Numbered from the stretch's first letter, positions 44,305 to 54,093 are shown. The stretch is DNA of 64,000 nt from Faucicola sp902506215 (GCA_016888885.1 CP069437.1:930001-994000), one strand, 5' to 3'. The notes: generated by a model from the sequence alone, not told the origin. Translations and numbers: made by a program.

Positions 44305-47300
44305 TATACCCCCTCCCCTGGAGTTACTTGAGCTGTCACGCCACCATTACTAGCTGCTGGTGATACGACAGTGTTGGTAGTTGCTGATTTTACGATACTG
44401 ATGTCCGTATAGGGCTGCGCAAGCAGGGCTTCTAATTCACCCGCCTGACCCACAGGATAGCCCACACAGCTTTCGGCTAAGTAATCAACAAGCTGCACAG
44501 GTAATGTGGTCGCTACACCCTTCACTGTGACCGTTAACATATCACCTGATTGCAGCTGCCATTTATCCGCATCATCCGTTGATACACTAAAAGCAGCTGG
44601 CAGCAATTGTGAGGCAACCACTTCACTACGGGCAGTGAGTTCATCACTAGCAAAAATATTATACACAGGCACTAGCTGGGTGGAACCTTGTTGGCTAGCT
44701 GCCGCAGGCGCAATATACTCACGTTTTGGCAATGCGGTTAACGCATCAAAAATACGCACCCCTGGATCGCCATGTTTGAGATGACCACCCACTTTATCTT
44801 GGTATTTATTCCAAGCTTGCGGTGAGTTCCAACCTACTGACCAAGCAAATGGAATCATTGCTGAATCCGTTTGGGTGCCCACATAACCTTCTTGTGAGAA
44901 GGTCAGGGCCGTATCGATATCTTTTGGCTGCTCTGGCTCATGCACAGAAATCGGTGCACGCATCGCCGTACGACCGGAATAACGGTGTGGCTCACGCGCA
45001 ACTTTTAGACCAGTAATACGGTAATCGGCTGATGGCGCTGCTTGTCTGATGGCGGCTAATTGTGGATTGGTGTCTGCGACCGCAGCAATCACATCATCAA
45101 GCTGCGTCCAGTCAATGCCATGGCCATTAAGCTCAGACTCTATTGCATGCAACCAACGCCAGCTTTCTTTCACCATGCTTTGCGGGCGATAGTAGACAGG
45201 ATCATAAACTTGGAAGAAACGCTGTGCACGACCTTCTGCTGAGATTAGTGTACCGTCCGCTTCTGCAAAGGTTGCTACAGGTACTATCACATCAGCCTGG
45301 TTATGCCATTGGTAAGCTTCATGATCGAGTACAATCAGTGATTTGTTGATTAGCAATTGGTTCATTTGCTCCGCAGTTAGGCGGCGGCTGATGTCATTTT
45401 CCATGACAATCACCACATCGGCATCATCACCTAATTCATCAATCGCTTTACCACCGAGTAAGTTGACACCTATACTATTGGCAGCAGGTACTGACAAGTA
45501 TAAACCGGCTTTTTCTTGATAGCCTTTGGTTGGGTTCATACGGCTTGGGCGTTTAACTTGCTTGGCTTGTTCAGCAAATGCCGTTTCATCCATCTCTTGT
45601 TTGAGCTTGGCTTGCTCTGCATCGATTTTGGCAATTTCTGCATCCACTTGGATGTTGTGGGCATCAACCACGCCTTTTTCATAGATGACCACTTCACCGC
45701 GTTTTTGCTCAGCGATATTGGCAATTTGTGCCGCCGCTTCTATGATGGCGGTGTGGTACAGTGACGAGCCTGAGATAATAAGGGGTTTGGTTGCTTTAAG
45801 CAGCGTCTGCGCGATATGTTTAGCAAATGCTTGCATATCAGCATTATCGTCTTCATCGATGACCAAATCTTTTGGTAATTGTGAGGTAGCCAACGTTTTC
45901 ATGTGCTCAGCAATGCTAAAGCCTAGTTCAGCGATATCGCTTGGGGTAGCAACGCAGCTTACTTTGGCGATATCATCAAGGCGCGTATCTTTGACATCCA
46001 CAATAAAGATTGGGCTATAGTCTTTTTGACCGATACGAGCCACAGGCTCTGCCAAGAAATCTGGCGTTTTTAGCGCATCTGCCATTTGTTTGGCACGATT
46101 TTTTGCCGCTTGACGTACCGCCAGTGCAATACGTGGACTGGTTTGGGTAATATCTTCACCCAAAATCAATACCGCATCATAATCCTCAATCTCACGCATG
46201 CTTGGATTATGGATATTTTCTGTGGTCAACACATCGATACATTTTTGTACCACAGTTTTTTCTTGACTGGTAATACCAATGCTAAAATTTTCGGCACCCA
46301 CTAAGTGTTTTAGGGCATGGTTTGATTCAAGGCTGGCAACAGGTGAACCAATACCAATGGCTTTTTTGCCTTGCAAGCGGTTTTTGATGGCATCGATAGT
46401 TTGGTCAATGCTCAGATTGGTTTGTTTACCGTTTAGTGTTTCAATCGCTTGAATTGGGCGGTCTTGGCGGTTGACATAGCCATAGCCGAAACGACCACGG
46501 TCACACAGGAAGTAAGCGTTGACTTCACCATTAAAACGGTTTTCGATACGGCGCAATTCCCCATAGCGCTCACCCGCTGAGATATTACAACCGGCCGAAC
46601 AGCCATGACAAATGCTTGGGGCATATTGCATGTCCCATTTACGATTGTAGCGCTCTGAGTGAGTTTTGTCGGTAAATACCCCAGTTGGACAAACTTCGGT
46701 AAGATTGCCTGAAAATTCACTCTCAAACTGACCGTCTTTATCACGACCAAAGTACACACGGCTTGCTGATGCGTAAACGCCCAAATCTTCACCACCCGCG
46801 TAGTCTTTGTAATAACGCACGCAGCGATAACACGCGATACAGCGGTTCATTTCATGATTGATAAATGGACCCAAGTCTTGGTTTTGGTGGGTACGTTTGG
46901 TAAAGCGGTATTTACGATGATTATGACCTGACATGTAGGTCATATCTTGCAAGTGACAATGACCGCCCTCTTCACAGGTTGGACAGTCATGGGGGTGGTT
47001 AGTCATTAAGAACTCAACCAAACTTTTACGGAAGTTTTTCACTTCTGCATCAGTCACTGAGATCCACATGTCTGGGGTCGGATTGACCATACATGACATG
47101 ACCAAACGACCACGACCCGCTTCATAATCTTCTTTGTTATTATATTGCTTGACGGCACATTGGCGGCAAGAACCCACCGAGCCCAATGCAGGGTGATAAC
47201 AAAAATAAGGGATATCGATGCCAAGCGATAAACAAGCTTGTAGCAAGTTATCGGCACCATCAACTTCGACGTCTTGACCGTCTATATGAATAATTGCCAT
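44304..47300 (-). CDS. nuoG: NADH dehydrogenase I subunit G
   Basis: Largest peripheral-arm subunit, 998 residues. N-terminal iron-sulfur ligands: [2Fe-2S] C34, C45, C48, C70; His-ligated [4Fe-4S] H102/C106/C109/C115; [4Fe-4S] C154, C157, C160, C204; and the extra N7 cluster C231, C234, C238, C266 found in some bacteria. The remainder is a molybdopterin-oxidoreductase-like fold without cofactor role. It is about 90 residues longer than E. coli NuoG; part of the surplus is a charged, coiled-coil-like insertion at about 545-595. It begins 9 bp after nuoF. Confidence 0.96.
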   Translation of the reverse strand: MAIIHIDGQDVEVDGADNLLQACLSLGIDIPYFCYHPALGSVGSCRQCAVKQYNNKEDYEAGRGRLVMSCMVNPTPDMWISVTDAEVKNFRKSLVEFLMTNHPHDCPTCEEGGHCHLQDMTYMSGHNHRKYRFTKRTHQNQDLGPFINHEMNRCIACYRCVRYYKDYAGGEDLGVYASASRVYFGRDKDGQFESEFSGNLTEVCPTGVFTDKTHSERYNRKWDMQYAPSICHGCSAGCNISAGERYGELRRIENRFNGEVNAYFLCDRGRFGYGYVNRQDRPIQAIETLNGKQTNLSIDQTIDAIKNRLQGKKAIGIGSPVASLESNHALKHLVGAENFSIGITSQEKTVVQKCIDVLTTENIHNPSMREIEDYDAVLILGEDITQTSPRIALAVRQAAKNRAKQMADALKTPDFLAEPVARIGQKDYSPIFIVDVKDTRLDDIAKVSCVATPSDIAELGFSIAEHMKTLATSQLPKDLVIDEDDNADMQAFAKHIAQTLLKATKPLIISGSSLYHTAIIEAAAQIANIAEQKRGEVVIYEKGVVDAHNIQVDAEIAKIDAEQAKLKQEMDETAFAEQAKQVKRPSRMNPTKGYQEKAGLYLSVPAANSIGVNLLGGKAIDELGDDADVVIVMENDISRRLTAEQMNQLLINKSLIVLDHEAYQWHNQADVIVPVATFAEADGTLISAEGRAQRFFQVYDPVYYRPQSMVKESWRWLHAIESELNGHGIDWTQLDDVIAAVADTNPQLAAIRQAAPSADYRITGLKVAREPHRYSGRTAMRAPISVHEPEQPKDIDTALTFSQEGYVGTQTDSAMIPFAWSVGWNSPQAWNKYQDKVGGHLKHGDPGVRIFDALTALPKREYIAPAAASQQGSTQLVPVYNIFASDELTARSEVVASQLLPAAFSVSTDDADKWQLQSGDMLTVTVKGVATTLPVQLVDYLAESCVGYPVGQAGELEALLAQPYTDISIVKSATTNTVVSPAASNGGVTAQVTPGEGV

Positions 47301-47309
47301 GCTAATTCC

Positions 47310-48779
47310 TTACACTGATTGCCCATTGGTGGTCTTACCAGGTTGATACACTTCAACTTTTCCGCTGTTTGCAGATGAAGGCACGCCCGTTGGGGACAAT
47401 TGTTCTGGCGCCACATTGTTACCAATTTTGGCTTCAAATTCTGGTAAAAAGTATTTTAACGCACTTTGTAATGGCTCAACTGCCCCAGGTGCGTGGGCGC
47501 AGAAGGTTTTACCTAACCACAAATCTTTGGTCAATTGGCGCAGCACGTCAATATCAACAGGTTGACCATTGCCTGTATCGATGGCATGCAAGGTTTTGAC
47601 CCCCCATGGCAACCCATCACGGCAAGGCGTACACCAACCGCAGGATTCACGGGCAAAGAATTTTTGCAAATTGAGCGACAGTGACACCATATCTTGCGAT
47701 TCATCTACCACCATAATCAAGCAGGTACCTAAACGGCTACCGGCTTTCATGATGGGTTCAAAGTCCATTGGCAGGTCTAAATGCTCGTCACTGGCGGTTA
47801 AGAAGTCAGTTGACGCACCGCCTGGTAACCAAGCTTTTAGTTTACGACCGTCTTTCATGCCTTTGGCATAATCAAAAATAATTTCGCGAGCGGTAGTACC
47901 AAATGGCAGTTCCCATAGCCCTGGTTCATTGACTAGACCTGAACAACCCATAATTTTGGTGCCGGGGTTTTCTGATTTGCCTTGTGCCAAGCCTTTATAC
48001 CATTCTACGCCATGCAGCATGATACCCGGCATGTTGTTTAACGACTCTACGTTATTGACCACAGTGGGACGACCCCATGCCCCTGATACTTGTGGAAAGG
48101 GTGGTTTGGTACGTGGATTGGCACGGCGACCTTCAAGTGAGTTAATGAGCGCAGTTTCTTCACCGCAGATATAACGACCTGCACCGGTATGCACTTGTAA
48201 ATCAAAGCTATAGCCTGAACCTAAGATATTATCGCCTAAATACCCTTTGGCACGGCATTCATCCAATGCATTATTTAGGCGTTTAGCGGCTTCAATATAC
48301 TCACCACGGATAAAAATATACCCTGCGGTTGCGCCAATGGCATAGCCTGAGATAATCATCCCTTCAATCAGCTGAAATGGTAGGCGCTCCATGAGTAAAC
48401 GGTCTTTAAACGTGCCTGGCTCCATCTCATCTGCGTTACAAATCAAGTAACGGGGTCCGCCATCGGGTGGCGTCATAAAGGTCCATTTAAGACCTGCATT
48501 AAAGCCTGCACCGCCACGTCCACGCACGTTGGCATCTTTAATCATGTTGCCCACTTCTTTGGCAGATTTAGCCAAGGCATTTTTTAGACCTTCAAACCCT
48601 TTTAGGCTTTCATAGGTTGCCAAATCTAGCACTGAGTCATAATGCGCCAAACGCCAAGTTAGGGGCTTGGTCTCACTGGTGGCTGTCGCTTTATCACCAT
48701 AAATAGGAATGCTTTGCTCGCCTAATTGACTGGGTGATTTGCCAATTTTTCGATTATTAATTTGACGGGTTATATTCAT
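47310..48779 (-). CDS. nuoF: NADH dehydrogenase I subunit F
   Basis: NADH-oxidising subunit with FMN and cluster N3. 489 residues. FMN/NADH-binding motifs are GRGGAGFNAGLKWTFM and CNADEMEPGTFKDR; the cluster ligands lie in ESCGWCTPCRDGLPWG plus a downstream Cys in GKTFCAHAPGA. ATG 48779 overlaps the nuoE stop as ATGA. Both ends have extensions relative to E. coli (445 residues): a polar N-terminus of about 30 residues and a Ser/Gly-rich C-terminus. Confidence 0.96.
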   Translation of the reverse strand: MNITRQINNRKIGKSPSQLGEQSIPIYGDKATATSETKPLTWRLAHYDSVLDLATYESLKGFEGLKNALAKSAKEVGNMIKDANVRGRGGAGFNAGLKWTFMTPPDGGPRYLICNADEMEPGTFKDRLLMERLPFQLIEGMIISGYAIGATAGYIFIRGEYIEAAKRLNNALDECRAKGYLGDNILGSGYSFDLQVHTGAGRYICGEETALINSLEGRRANPRTKPPFPQVSGAWGRPTVVNNVESLNNMPGIMLHGVEWYKGLAQGKSENPGTKIMGCSGLVNEPGLWELPFGTTAREIIFDYAKGMKDGRKLKAWLPGGASTDFLTASDEHLDLPMDFEPIMKAGSRLGTCLIMVVDESQDMVSLSLNLQKFFARESCGWCTPCRDGLPWGVKTLHAIDTGNGQPVDIDVLRQLTKDLWLGKTFCAHAPGAVEPLQSALKYFLPEFEAKIGNNVAPEQLSPTGVPSSANSGKVEVYQPGKTTNGQSV

Positions 48780-49285
48780 GCGTATTGCTCCAGCAATTCA
48801 GCAATCTCTTCAATTTGGACAGGGCCGTAGGTATCTTCATCAATCAAAACCGCTGGGCCTTTATCACAGTTGCCCAAACAACAAATAGGTAATAAGGTAA
48901 AACGATTGTCTGGGGTGGTTTGACCAAAACTAATGCCTAAAGTGCGCTCAAAAGCTTGACCTAAATTCTCGCCACCTACCAGATAACAGCCAATTGAGTC
49001 ACAGACCAAAATCACATGCCGACCAACCGGTGAGCGGTAGATACGGTTATAAAACGTGGCAACCCCTTCCACATCGGTGACTGGGATTTTTAAGATATTA
49101 GCAATCGCGTTGACTTGTGCATCATCCACCCAGCCGTTACGGCGTTGGACAATTTTTAGCGCATCAAGGGATGCCGCGCGGCTTTGTGGGTAATGATGCA
49201 TAAATTCATGAATGTCGTGAATTTCTGCTTCAGTTAGAATGCTTGCGACATCCACCTTTGGGGTTTTATCAGTTACAATCTTCAT
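48776..49285 (-). CDS. nuoE: NADH dehydrogenase I subunit E
   Basis: Thioredoxin-fold subunit with the [2Fe-2S] cluster N1a. The four ligands lie in VCDSIGCYLVGG and PICCLGNCDKGPAV. The ATG at 49285 (MKIVTDKTPK) gives 169 residues, matching the family; the open frame from 49330 extends into nuoCD and is not used. AGGAG lies about 10 nt upstream. The gap from nuoCD is 13 bp. Confidence 0.95.
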   Translation of the reverse strand: MKIVTDKTPKVDVASILTEAEIHDIHEFMHHYPQSRAASLDALKIVQRRNGWVDDAQVNAIANILKIPVTDVEGVATFYNRIYRSPVGRHVILVCDSIGCYLVGGENLGQAFERTLGISFGQTTPDNRFTLLPICCLGNCDKGPAVLIDEDTYGPVQIEEIAELLEQYA

Positions 49286-49298
49286 CGGTGGTTTTCTC

Positions 49299-51083
49299 CT
49301 AACGGTCAACGTCTGCCATAACAACGTCAATTGACGCTAGATAAATAATTAAGTCAGATACCAAGCTACCATTAATGACTGACGGCATTTGCTGTAAGTG
49401 CGCAAAGGTCGGTGTACGAATACGGGTACGGTAACTCATGGTTGAGCGATCAGACGTAATATAATAGTTGGTAATGCCTTTCACTGCTTCCACCATAAAG
49501 GAGGACTCGCCTTCTGGCATGACAGGACCCCACGATACTGAAATAAAGTGGTTAATCAAGGTCTCAATGTCATTTAAGGTGCGGTCTTTGGGTGGTGGTA
49601 CAGCCAGTGGGTGATCGGCTTTGTATGCCCCCATTGGCATGTTGTTGAGACATTGCTCAATGATACGCAGTGACTGACGAATTTCTTCAATTTTGACCAA
49701 ACAGCGGTCATACGCATCGCCATTAAACTCAATAGGCACTTCAAAATCAAAATTTTCATAGCCAAGATAAGGACGCGCTTTACGTACATCGTAAGGGATA
49801 CCTGTGGCACGTAGACCATGACCTGATACGCCCCAAGCCAGTGCAGATTTAGCATCGTATTGGGCAACGTTTTGGGTACGCAGTTGTAGTACTTTGTTTT
49901 TCATGGCGGCTTTGACGTATTCATCGATACGTTTTGGCATCCAATCTAAGAATTCACGAACCAATTTGTGCCAGCCGTTTGGCAAGTCCATCGCGGTACC
50001 GCCGATACGAAACCACGCTGGGTGCATACGATAACCGGTTACCGCTTCAATCACATTATACGCTTTTTGACGGTCGGCGAACATATAAAATACTGGCGTC
50101 ATACCGCCCGCATCCTGAATAAAGGTACCCCAGTACAGCAAATTATTGGTGATACGAAAGAACTCACTCATCATGATACGAATGGTATTTGCGCGATCTG
50201 GCACTGTAATGCCTGCCAATTTTTCCACTGACATGATATAGGGTAATTCATTCATCACCCCGCCAAGATAATCGATACGGTCAGTGTAAGGAATAAATGA
50301 ATGCCAAGTTTGGCGTTCGGCAATTTTTTCAGCGCCGCGATGGTGATAACCAATGTCTGGGATACAGTCGATGACTTCCTCACCATCTAGCTGCAGTACA
50401 ACGCGAAAGGCCCCGTGCGCCGAAGGATGGTTAGGACCCAAGTTTAGGAACATAAAGTCTTCGTCACGGCCACTACGTTTCATGCCCCACTCTTCTGGGA
50501 CAAATCGTAGGTTCTCCTGCTCAAACATCTGCTTGCCTTTATCGAGATAATAAGGCGGCACTTCAGTTGCACGAGAGGCGTATTCTTTACGCAGTGGATG
50601 ACCTTCCCAGTATTTTGGCAATAAAATACGGGTTAAATGGGGGTGACCATCAAAGGTAATGCCAAACATATCCCACGTTTCGCGCTCATACCAGTTGGCA
50701 TTGGGCCAAATACGGGTTGCTGTTGGGATGTGTAAATCAGCTTCTTTGAGCGCCACTTTGATGCGAATGTCTGTGTTGCGCTCTAACGACATTAGATGAT
50801 AGAACACGGTGAAATCACTGTCAGGTAAGGCATTGCCATCCCTGTCTTTACGATGTTGGCGTAAGCGCTCATCAATCGCTGAGATATCCAGTAACATCAC
50901 GTAAGGCTGTGGCAAGGTGCGAAGGTACAGGAGTACTTCGATGACCTGTTCACGGCTGACCCAAATAGTGGGAAAAGCGTCAAAGGTTTTTTGTACAACA
51001 AACTGCCCCTCAAACTTGCGATTTAATTCTGCAATCACTGCTGGGACATCAGTTTGTGCTTGATTATCAGTTACCGTTACCAT
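49299..51083 (-). CDS. nuoC: NADH dehydrogenase I fused subunits C and D
   Basis: Fused NuoCD, as in E. coli: the 30-kDa C part (about 1-190, WYERETWDMFGITFDGHPHLTRILLP) joins the 49-kDa D part (about 200-594, NLGPNHPSAHGAFRVVLQLDGE and the C-terminal DVVMADVDR). NuoD helps form the quinone site next to cluster N2. The ATG at 51083 (MVTVTDNQAQ) with AGGAAAG upstream is used rather than the frame start at 51101; 594 residues. It is separated from nuoB by 146 bp, the widest gap in the operon. Confidence 0.95.
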   Translation of the reverse strand: MVTVTDNQAQTDVPAVIAELNRKFEGQFVVQKTFDAFPTIWVSREQVIEVLLYLRTLPQPYVMLLDISAIDERLRQHRKDRDGNALPDSDFTVFYHLMSLERNTDIRIKVALKEADLHIPTATRIWPNANWYERETWDMFGITFDGHPHLTRILLPKYWEGHPLRKEYASRATEVPPYYLDKGKQMFEQENLRFVPEEWGMKRSGRDEDFMFLNLGPNHPSAHGAFRVVLQLDGEEVIDCIPDIGYHHRGAEKIAERQTWHSFIPYTDRIDYLGGVMNELPYIMSVEKLAGITVPDRANTIRIMMSEFFRITNNLLYWGTFIQDAGGMTPVFYMFADRQKAYNVIEAVTGYRMHPAWFRIGGTAMDLPNGWHKLVREFLDWMPKRIDEYVKAAMKNKVLQLRTQNVAQYDAKSALAWGVSGHGLRATGIPYDVRKARPYLGYENFDFEVPIEFNGDAYDRCLVKIEEIRQSLRIIEQCLNNMPMGAYKADHPLAVPPPKDRTLNDIETLINHFISVSWGPVMPEGESSFMVEAVKGITNYYITSDRSTMSYRTRIRTPTFAHLQQMPSVINGSLVSDLIIYLASIDVVMADVDR

Positions 51084-51101
51084 GAGTGGCACTTTCCTCA
51101 T

Positions 51102-51229
51102 TCACAATTATTAAGAAGGTAGTAAAATACCTTTTTTTGTTTTGAACGCAATTCGATAAGCTTTTACTTAACGAAAATTCATCCTAAATCTATCCAGAGA
51201 TTGACTCTAGCATTAATCAATCTCTAGCA
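51102..51229 (-). other. nuoB-nuoCD spacer with hairpin
   Basis: An unusually long gap in a tight operon. It contains AGAGATTG (51196-51203) and CAATCTCT (51218-51225), able to form an 8-bp stem with a 14-nt loop, plus repeated CTCTAGCATTA motifs. No promoter is obvious. Confidence 0.45.
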
Positions 51230-51892
51230 TTACTCAATGTTATCTGGGCTGCGTAGATTTTTGACCGCGATGCGCTCGGCTTGTTTACGGTCACGTTCTG
51301 GCTGCATGACAGGTTGGTAGATACCTTGGTCATTGACATGAATACCGAGTGGACGACGTTCTTTAGTAATCGATTCTTGCAGCAGCATGATGGCTTGAAT
51401 CAAAGCTTCTGGACGTGGGGGGCAACCAGGGATATACACATCGACGGGAATGATTTTATCAACGCCTTGCACCACTGAATACACATCGTACATACCGCCT
51501 GAATTGGCACAGGCACCCATTGAGATAACCCATTTAGGCTCCAGCATTTGCTCATAGAGACGCTGAATAACAGGCGCCATCTTCATAAAGCAAGTACCTG
51601 CCACAATCATCACATCAGCTTGGCGCGGTGACGCACGAATAACCTCAGCGCCAAAGCGCGACAAGTCGTGCACGCCTGTCAATGTCGTTGCGTATTCTAC
51701 ATAGCAGCACGAGGTACCAAAGTTAAATGGCCACAATGAATGCTTACGACCCCAGTTTGCAAGGCTATGGGTCAAATCTTCTAATCGCGTCATGACGACG
51801 TTTTTATTGACTTCCGCTTCGTCAATAATTTGACGGGTTTGGGCTGGAAATCTGTCGGCATCTGGATTGGCTTTGGTTAATGTATATTTCAT
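51230..51892 (-). CDS. nuoB: NADH dehydrogenase I subunit B
   Basis: Holds the terminal cluster N2 that reduces quinone. The tandem-cysteine ligand motif is FGTSCCYVEYA, with further ligands in VAGTCFMKMAPV and VYIPGCPPRPEAL. 220 residues, matching E. coli. The product begins MKYTLTKANPDADRFP. It lies 93 bp downstream of nuoA. Confidence 0.96.
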   Translation of the reverse strand: MKYTLTKANPDADRFPAQTRQIIDEAEVNKNVVMTRLEDLTHSLANWGRKHSLWPFNFGTSCCYVEYATTLTGVHDLSRFGAEVIRASPRQADVMIVAGTCFMKMAPVIQRLYEQMLEPKWVISMGACANSGGMYDVYSVVQGVDKIIPVDVYIPGCPPRPEALIQAIMLLQESITKERRPLGIHVNDQGIYQPVMQPERDRKQAERIAVKNLRSPDNIE

Positions 51893-51985
51893 AATGCTCG
51901 ATCACCTTGATTTTTAAAGCAGGATTTCGCTCTATGTCACTACAAATGCAAAAGACCTTGCAACATAGATTGCAAAGTCGGGTTA

Positions 51986-52519
51986 TTATTTTACCGCATT
52001 ATTGTTTGGGTTTTGGTTCATTGCGCCAGACAACTGGGCAGGGATTTTACCAGTAGGGTCAATTTCTAACTCTTCAACACCATTAAAGCGGGTAATATCC
52101 GCCAGATTAAAGCCCGCAGGCGCAGCAGCCAAACGTTTTGGTTTTGGCTTTTTGTCTGCAGGTGACCAGTTAAGCGCCCCTAGTTTGAGCAGATAATATA
52201 AACCGATTAACAACTCTACCACAAATAGCACAACGGTCCAAAATCCCAGCCAACCTGCTTCTCTGACCGATACCGCATAGGTATATAGGTATAATGCTTC
52301 TAAGTCAAAGATAACAAAGAAAATGGCGACGATATAGAATTTTGCAGATAAACGGATTCTGGCAGAACCAGCACTGACCACACCCGACTCGAAATTTTCT
52401 TGCTTTTGAAAGCCTTTAGAAGTACCACCTAACAATCTTGGCACAACAAGCATGAAAATACAAAGTCCTATGGCTGCCAAAATAAATACAATTGCAGACC
52501 AATCAATGACTGGAATCAT
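51986..52519 (-). CDS. nuoA: NADH dehydrogenase I subunit A
   Basis: Three-helix membrane subunit near the quinone chamber. The conserved loop after helix 1 (KQENFESGVVSAGSARIRLSAKFYIVAIFFVIFDLEALYLYTYAV) includes the family FDxE motif. 177 residues from ATG 52519, which has AGGAG about 8 nt upstream; the 12-residue hydrophilic stretch after the third helix extends into a longer tail (about 130-177). First gene of the operon, behind a long structured leader. Confidence 0.95.
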   Translation of the reverse strand: MIPVIDWSAIVFILAAIGLCIFMLVVPRLLGGTSKGFQKQENFESGVVSAGSARIRLSAKFYIVAIFFVIFDLEALYLYTYAVSVREAGWLGFWTVVLFVVELLIGLYYLLKLGALNWSPADKKPKPKRLAAAPAGFNLADITRFNGVEELEIDPTGKIPAQLSGAMNQNPNNNAVK

Positions 52520-53047
52520 GAGGATACTCCTGGGCAATACGACTAACCGTTACGTAGGTTAAGCAATTCAAGTTGGGACGATATTTTTGATACTTCCACC
52601 AAGCCCGTCTGGCTCAAGCGTAATATCACAAAGACGATGGCAGATAACGTCTTAAGAACTATTTTCCTTAAGATTACCTCGTACCAGCTAACAAGCTGCC
52701 CCGCTGCACATCCATTGACCATTATTGTAATCGGTGAGTGATTGGCTAGTTACTAAACAGGCTAGTCAAATATATTGCTAAAACCACGATGAAAACCTAA
52801 TATAAAGTAGCATTACATCACTTTATAAAAATGCGTATTTTAACAAAAGTAACTATATATTGCTGTTAACTGGCTAAAACACAGATAGTTTACTCATTTT
52901 ATGTAAAAAATGCTAGTAGCAGGCTTCAATCTTCCGGTAATTAACCGTTAATTAAATAGCAACACTTTAGTAAAAAAACCCTGCCATAAGCAGGGTTTAT
53001 CAGCCAAAAATCATTTAAATAAGGTATTTAATAAAATAGTTAAATAC
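52520..53047 (-). promoter_or_regulatory. nuo operon leader/promoter region with alternative hairpins
   Basis: Minus-strand leader of nuoA. Stems: AAGACG/CGTCTT (52631-52636 with 52648-52653), TCTTAAG/CTTAAGA (52650-52656 with 52667-52673), AGCC/GGCT (52602-52614) and CAGCT/AGCTG around AACA (52685-52698). The first two share 52650-52653 and so exclude each other. Farther up is a perfect palindrome TAATTAAC-C-GTTAATTA (52938-52954). No confident -35/-10 was found, so the transcript start is unknown. Confidence 0.4.
52972..52998 (-). terminator. Terminator after lolA
   Basis: A perfect 9-bp stem AAACCCTGC / GCAGGGTTT with a 5-nt loop; on the minus strand it runs into seven Ts. It lies 50 bp after the lolA stop. 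Confidence 0.9.
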
Positions 53048-53749
53048 TTATTGGTTAATCACATCAACGCCTTTAGGTGGCGTGAAGCTAAATTGATTAC
53101 TAGCAATTGAGGCATTGCGTTTCACATTTGAGAATCGAATAGTGGTGGTTTGTCCCAAATTATCATTTAATACCATCATCACAGGATTACCGCCGTTAAA
53201 AGCGATACCTAAGCTTTTAAAGTTGGCATTGCCACTTTTTGGATACAACACATAATAATTTTTTGAGGCAATCGGCTGGGTCACATTAAAACTATTGGCG
53301 ATTTTGCTAGGATCGCCTGACAAAATCAGTGCTGGGGTATCCCCTACTTGATTGCTCACGCTTTGCTTGGTCGCTTGATTTAAGTCTTTATCATACACCC
53401 AAAGCGTATTGCCATTGGCAACAATTAACTGCGATGCCGTACCATCAATCTGCCAACGAAACTGGTTTGGGCGTTGCACAGCCATGGTACCTGAGAAATT
53501 TCTTGATGCCTTACTTAAGCCCTTGCCGCCTGCGCCAGAGGTGGTTTGACTAAAATTAGCTGTCATGCTTTTGACATTTTTAAGTAGGTTATTTAAGTTT
53601 GTTGCCGCGCTTGCTGAGTTGGCGACAGCGGCATTGGCTGATTGCATAGCGACTGTCATCGGCATGCTGGCAATCAATAGTGCTGATAATGTACCTGTGA
53701 CTAATTTTGTGGCTAATTTACTGATAATTTTATTGGTAGCTGTTGTCAT
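53048..53749 (-). CDS. lolA: Outer-membrane lipoprotein carrier protein LolA
   Basis: Periplasmic chaperone moving lipoproteins from the LolCDE complex to LolB. A 40-residue signal peptide (basic start, hydrophobic core, MQSANA cleavage end) precedes the mature domain. LolA markers include MTANFSQTTSG, FSGTMAVQRPNQFRWQIDG, LWVYDKDLNQATKQ and TTIRFSNVKRN. The ATG at 53749 has GAGGAA about 8 nt upstream; the frame opens further to 53767 without a ribosome site. 233 residues, slightly longer than E. coli LolA (203). Confidence 0.92.
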   Translation of the reverse strand: MTTATNKIISKLATKLVTGTLSALLIASMPMTVAMQSANAAVANSASAATNLNNLLKNVKSMTANFSQTTSGAGGKGLSKASRNFSGTMAVQRPNQFRWQIDGTASQLIVANGNTLWVYDKDLNQATKQSVSNQVGDTPALILSGDPSKIANSFNVTQPIASKNYYVLYPKSGNANFKSLGIAFNGGNPVMMVLNDNLGQTTTIRFSNVKRNASIASNQFSFTPPKGVDVINQ

Positions 53750-53831
53750 AGTAGGTTCCTCATTCAATAAAAATTGTTAAAAGTTTAGAAAAAATATTCA
53801 AAAATAATATCAGCCCAACAGGCTAATCAAT

Positions 53832-53861
53832 CAATTAAAAATTAACCAATTAAAAATTAAC
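53832..53861 (+). repeat. 15-bp perfect tandem duplication upstream of lolA
   Basis: CAATTAAAAATTAAC is present twice back to back, about 83-112 bp upstream of the lolA start. Confidence 0.85.
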
Positions 53862-54062
53862 GAGTTAAGCTAAATTCGCTGACAGGTATTGTCGCTAAAT
53901 TTTTCTTACCCTACTAGACGCCCCATGCAATGATTGTTGTTGAAGTTGTAACAAATGTAACAATAGCTGAGTGATAAGAAAGTTTTGACTAGGCACTGAC
54001 CAAGCAATGCCAAGCCATTGAAGACTATCCAAAGCCCGTTAACACGCTGGGCTACAAGCAAT

Positions 54063-54093
54063 AAAAAACCCAATAAGTACAACTTATTGGGTT
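54063..54093 (-). terminator. Terminator after rplU-rpmA
   Basis: A perfect 12-bp stem AACCCAATAAGT / ACTTATTGGGTT with a 3-nt loop is followed by a T run on the minus strand. Confidence 0.9.
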
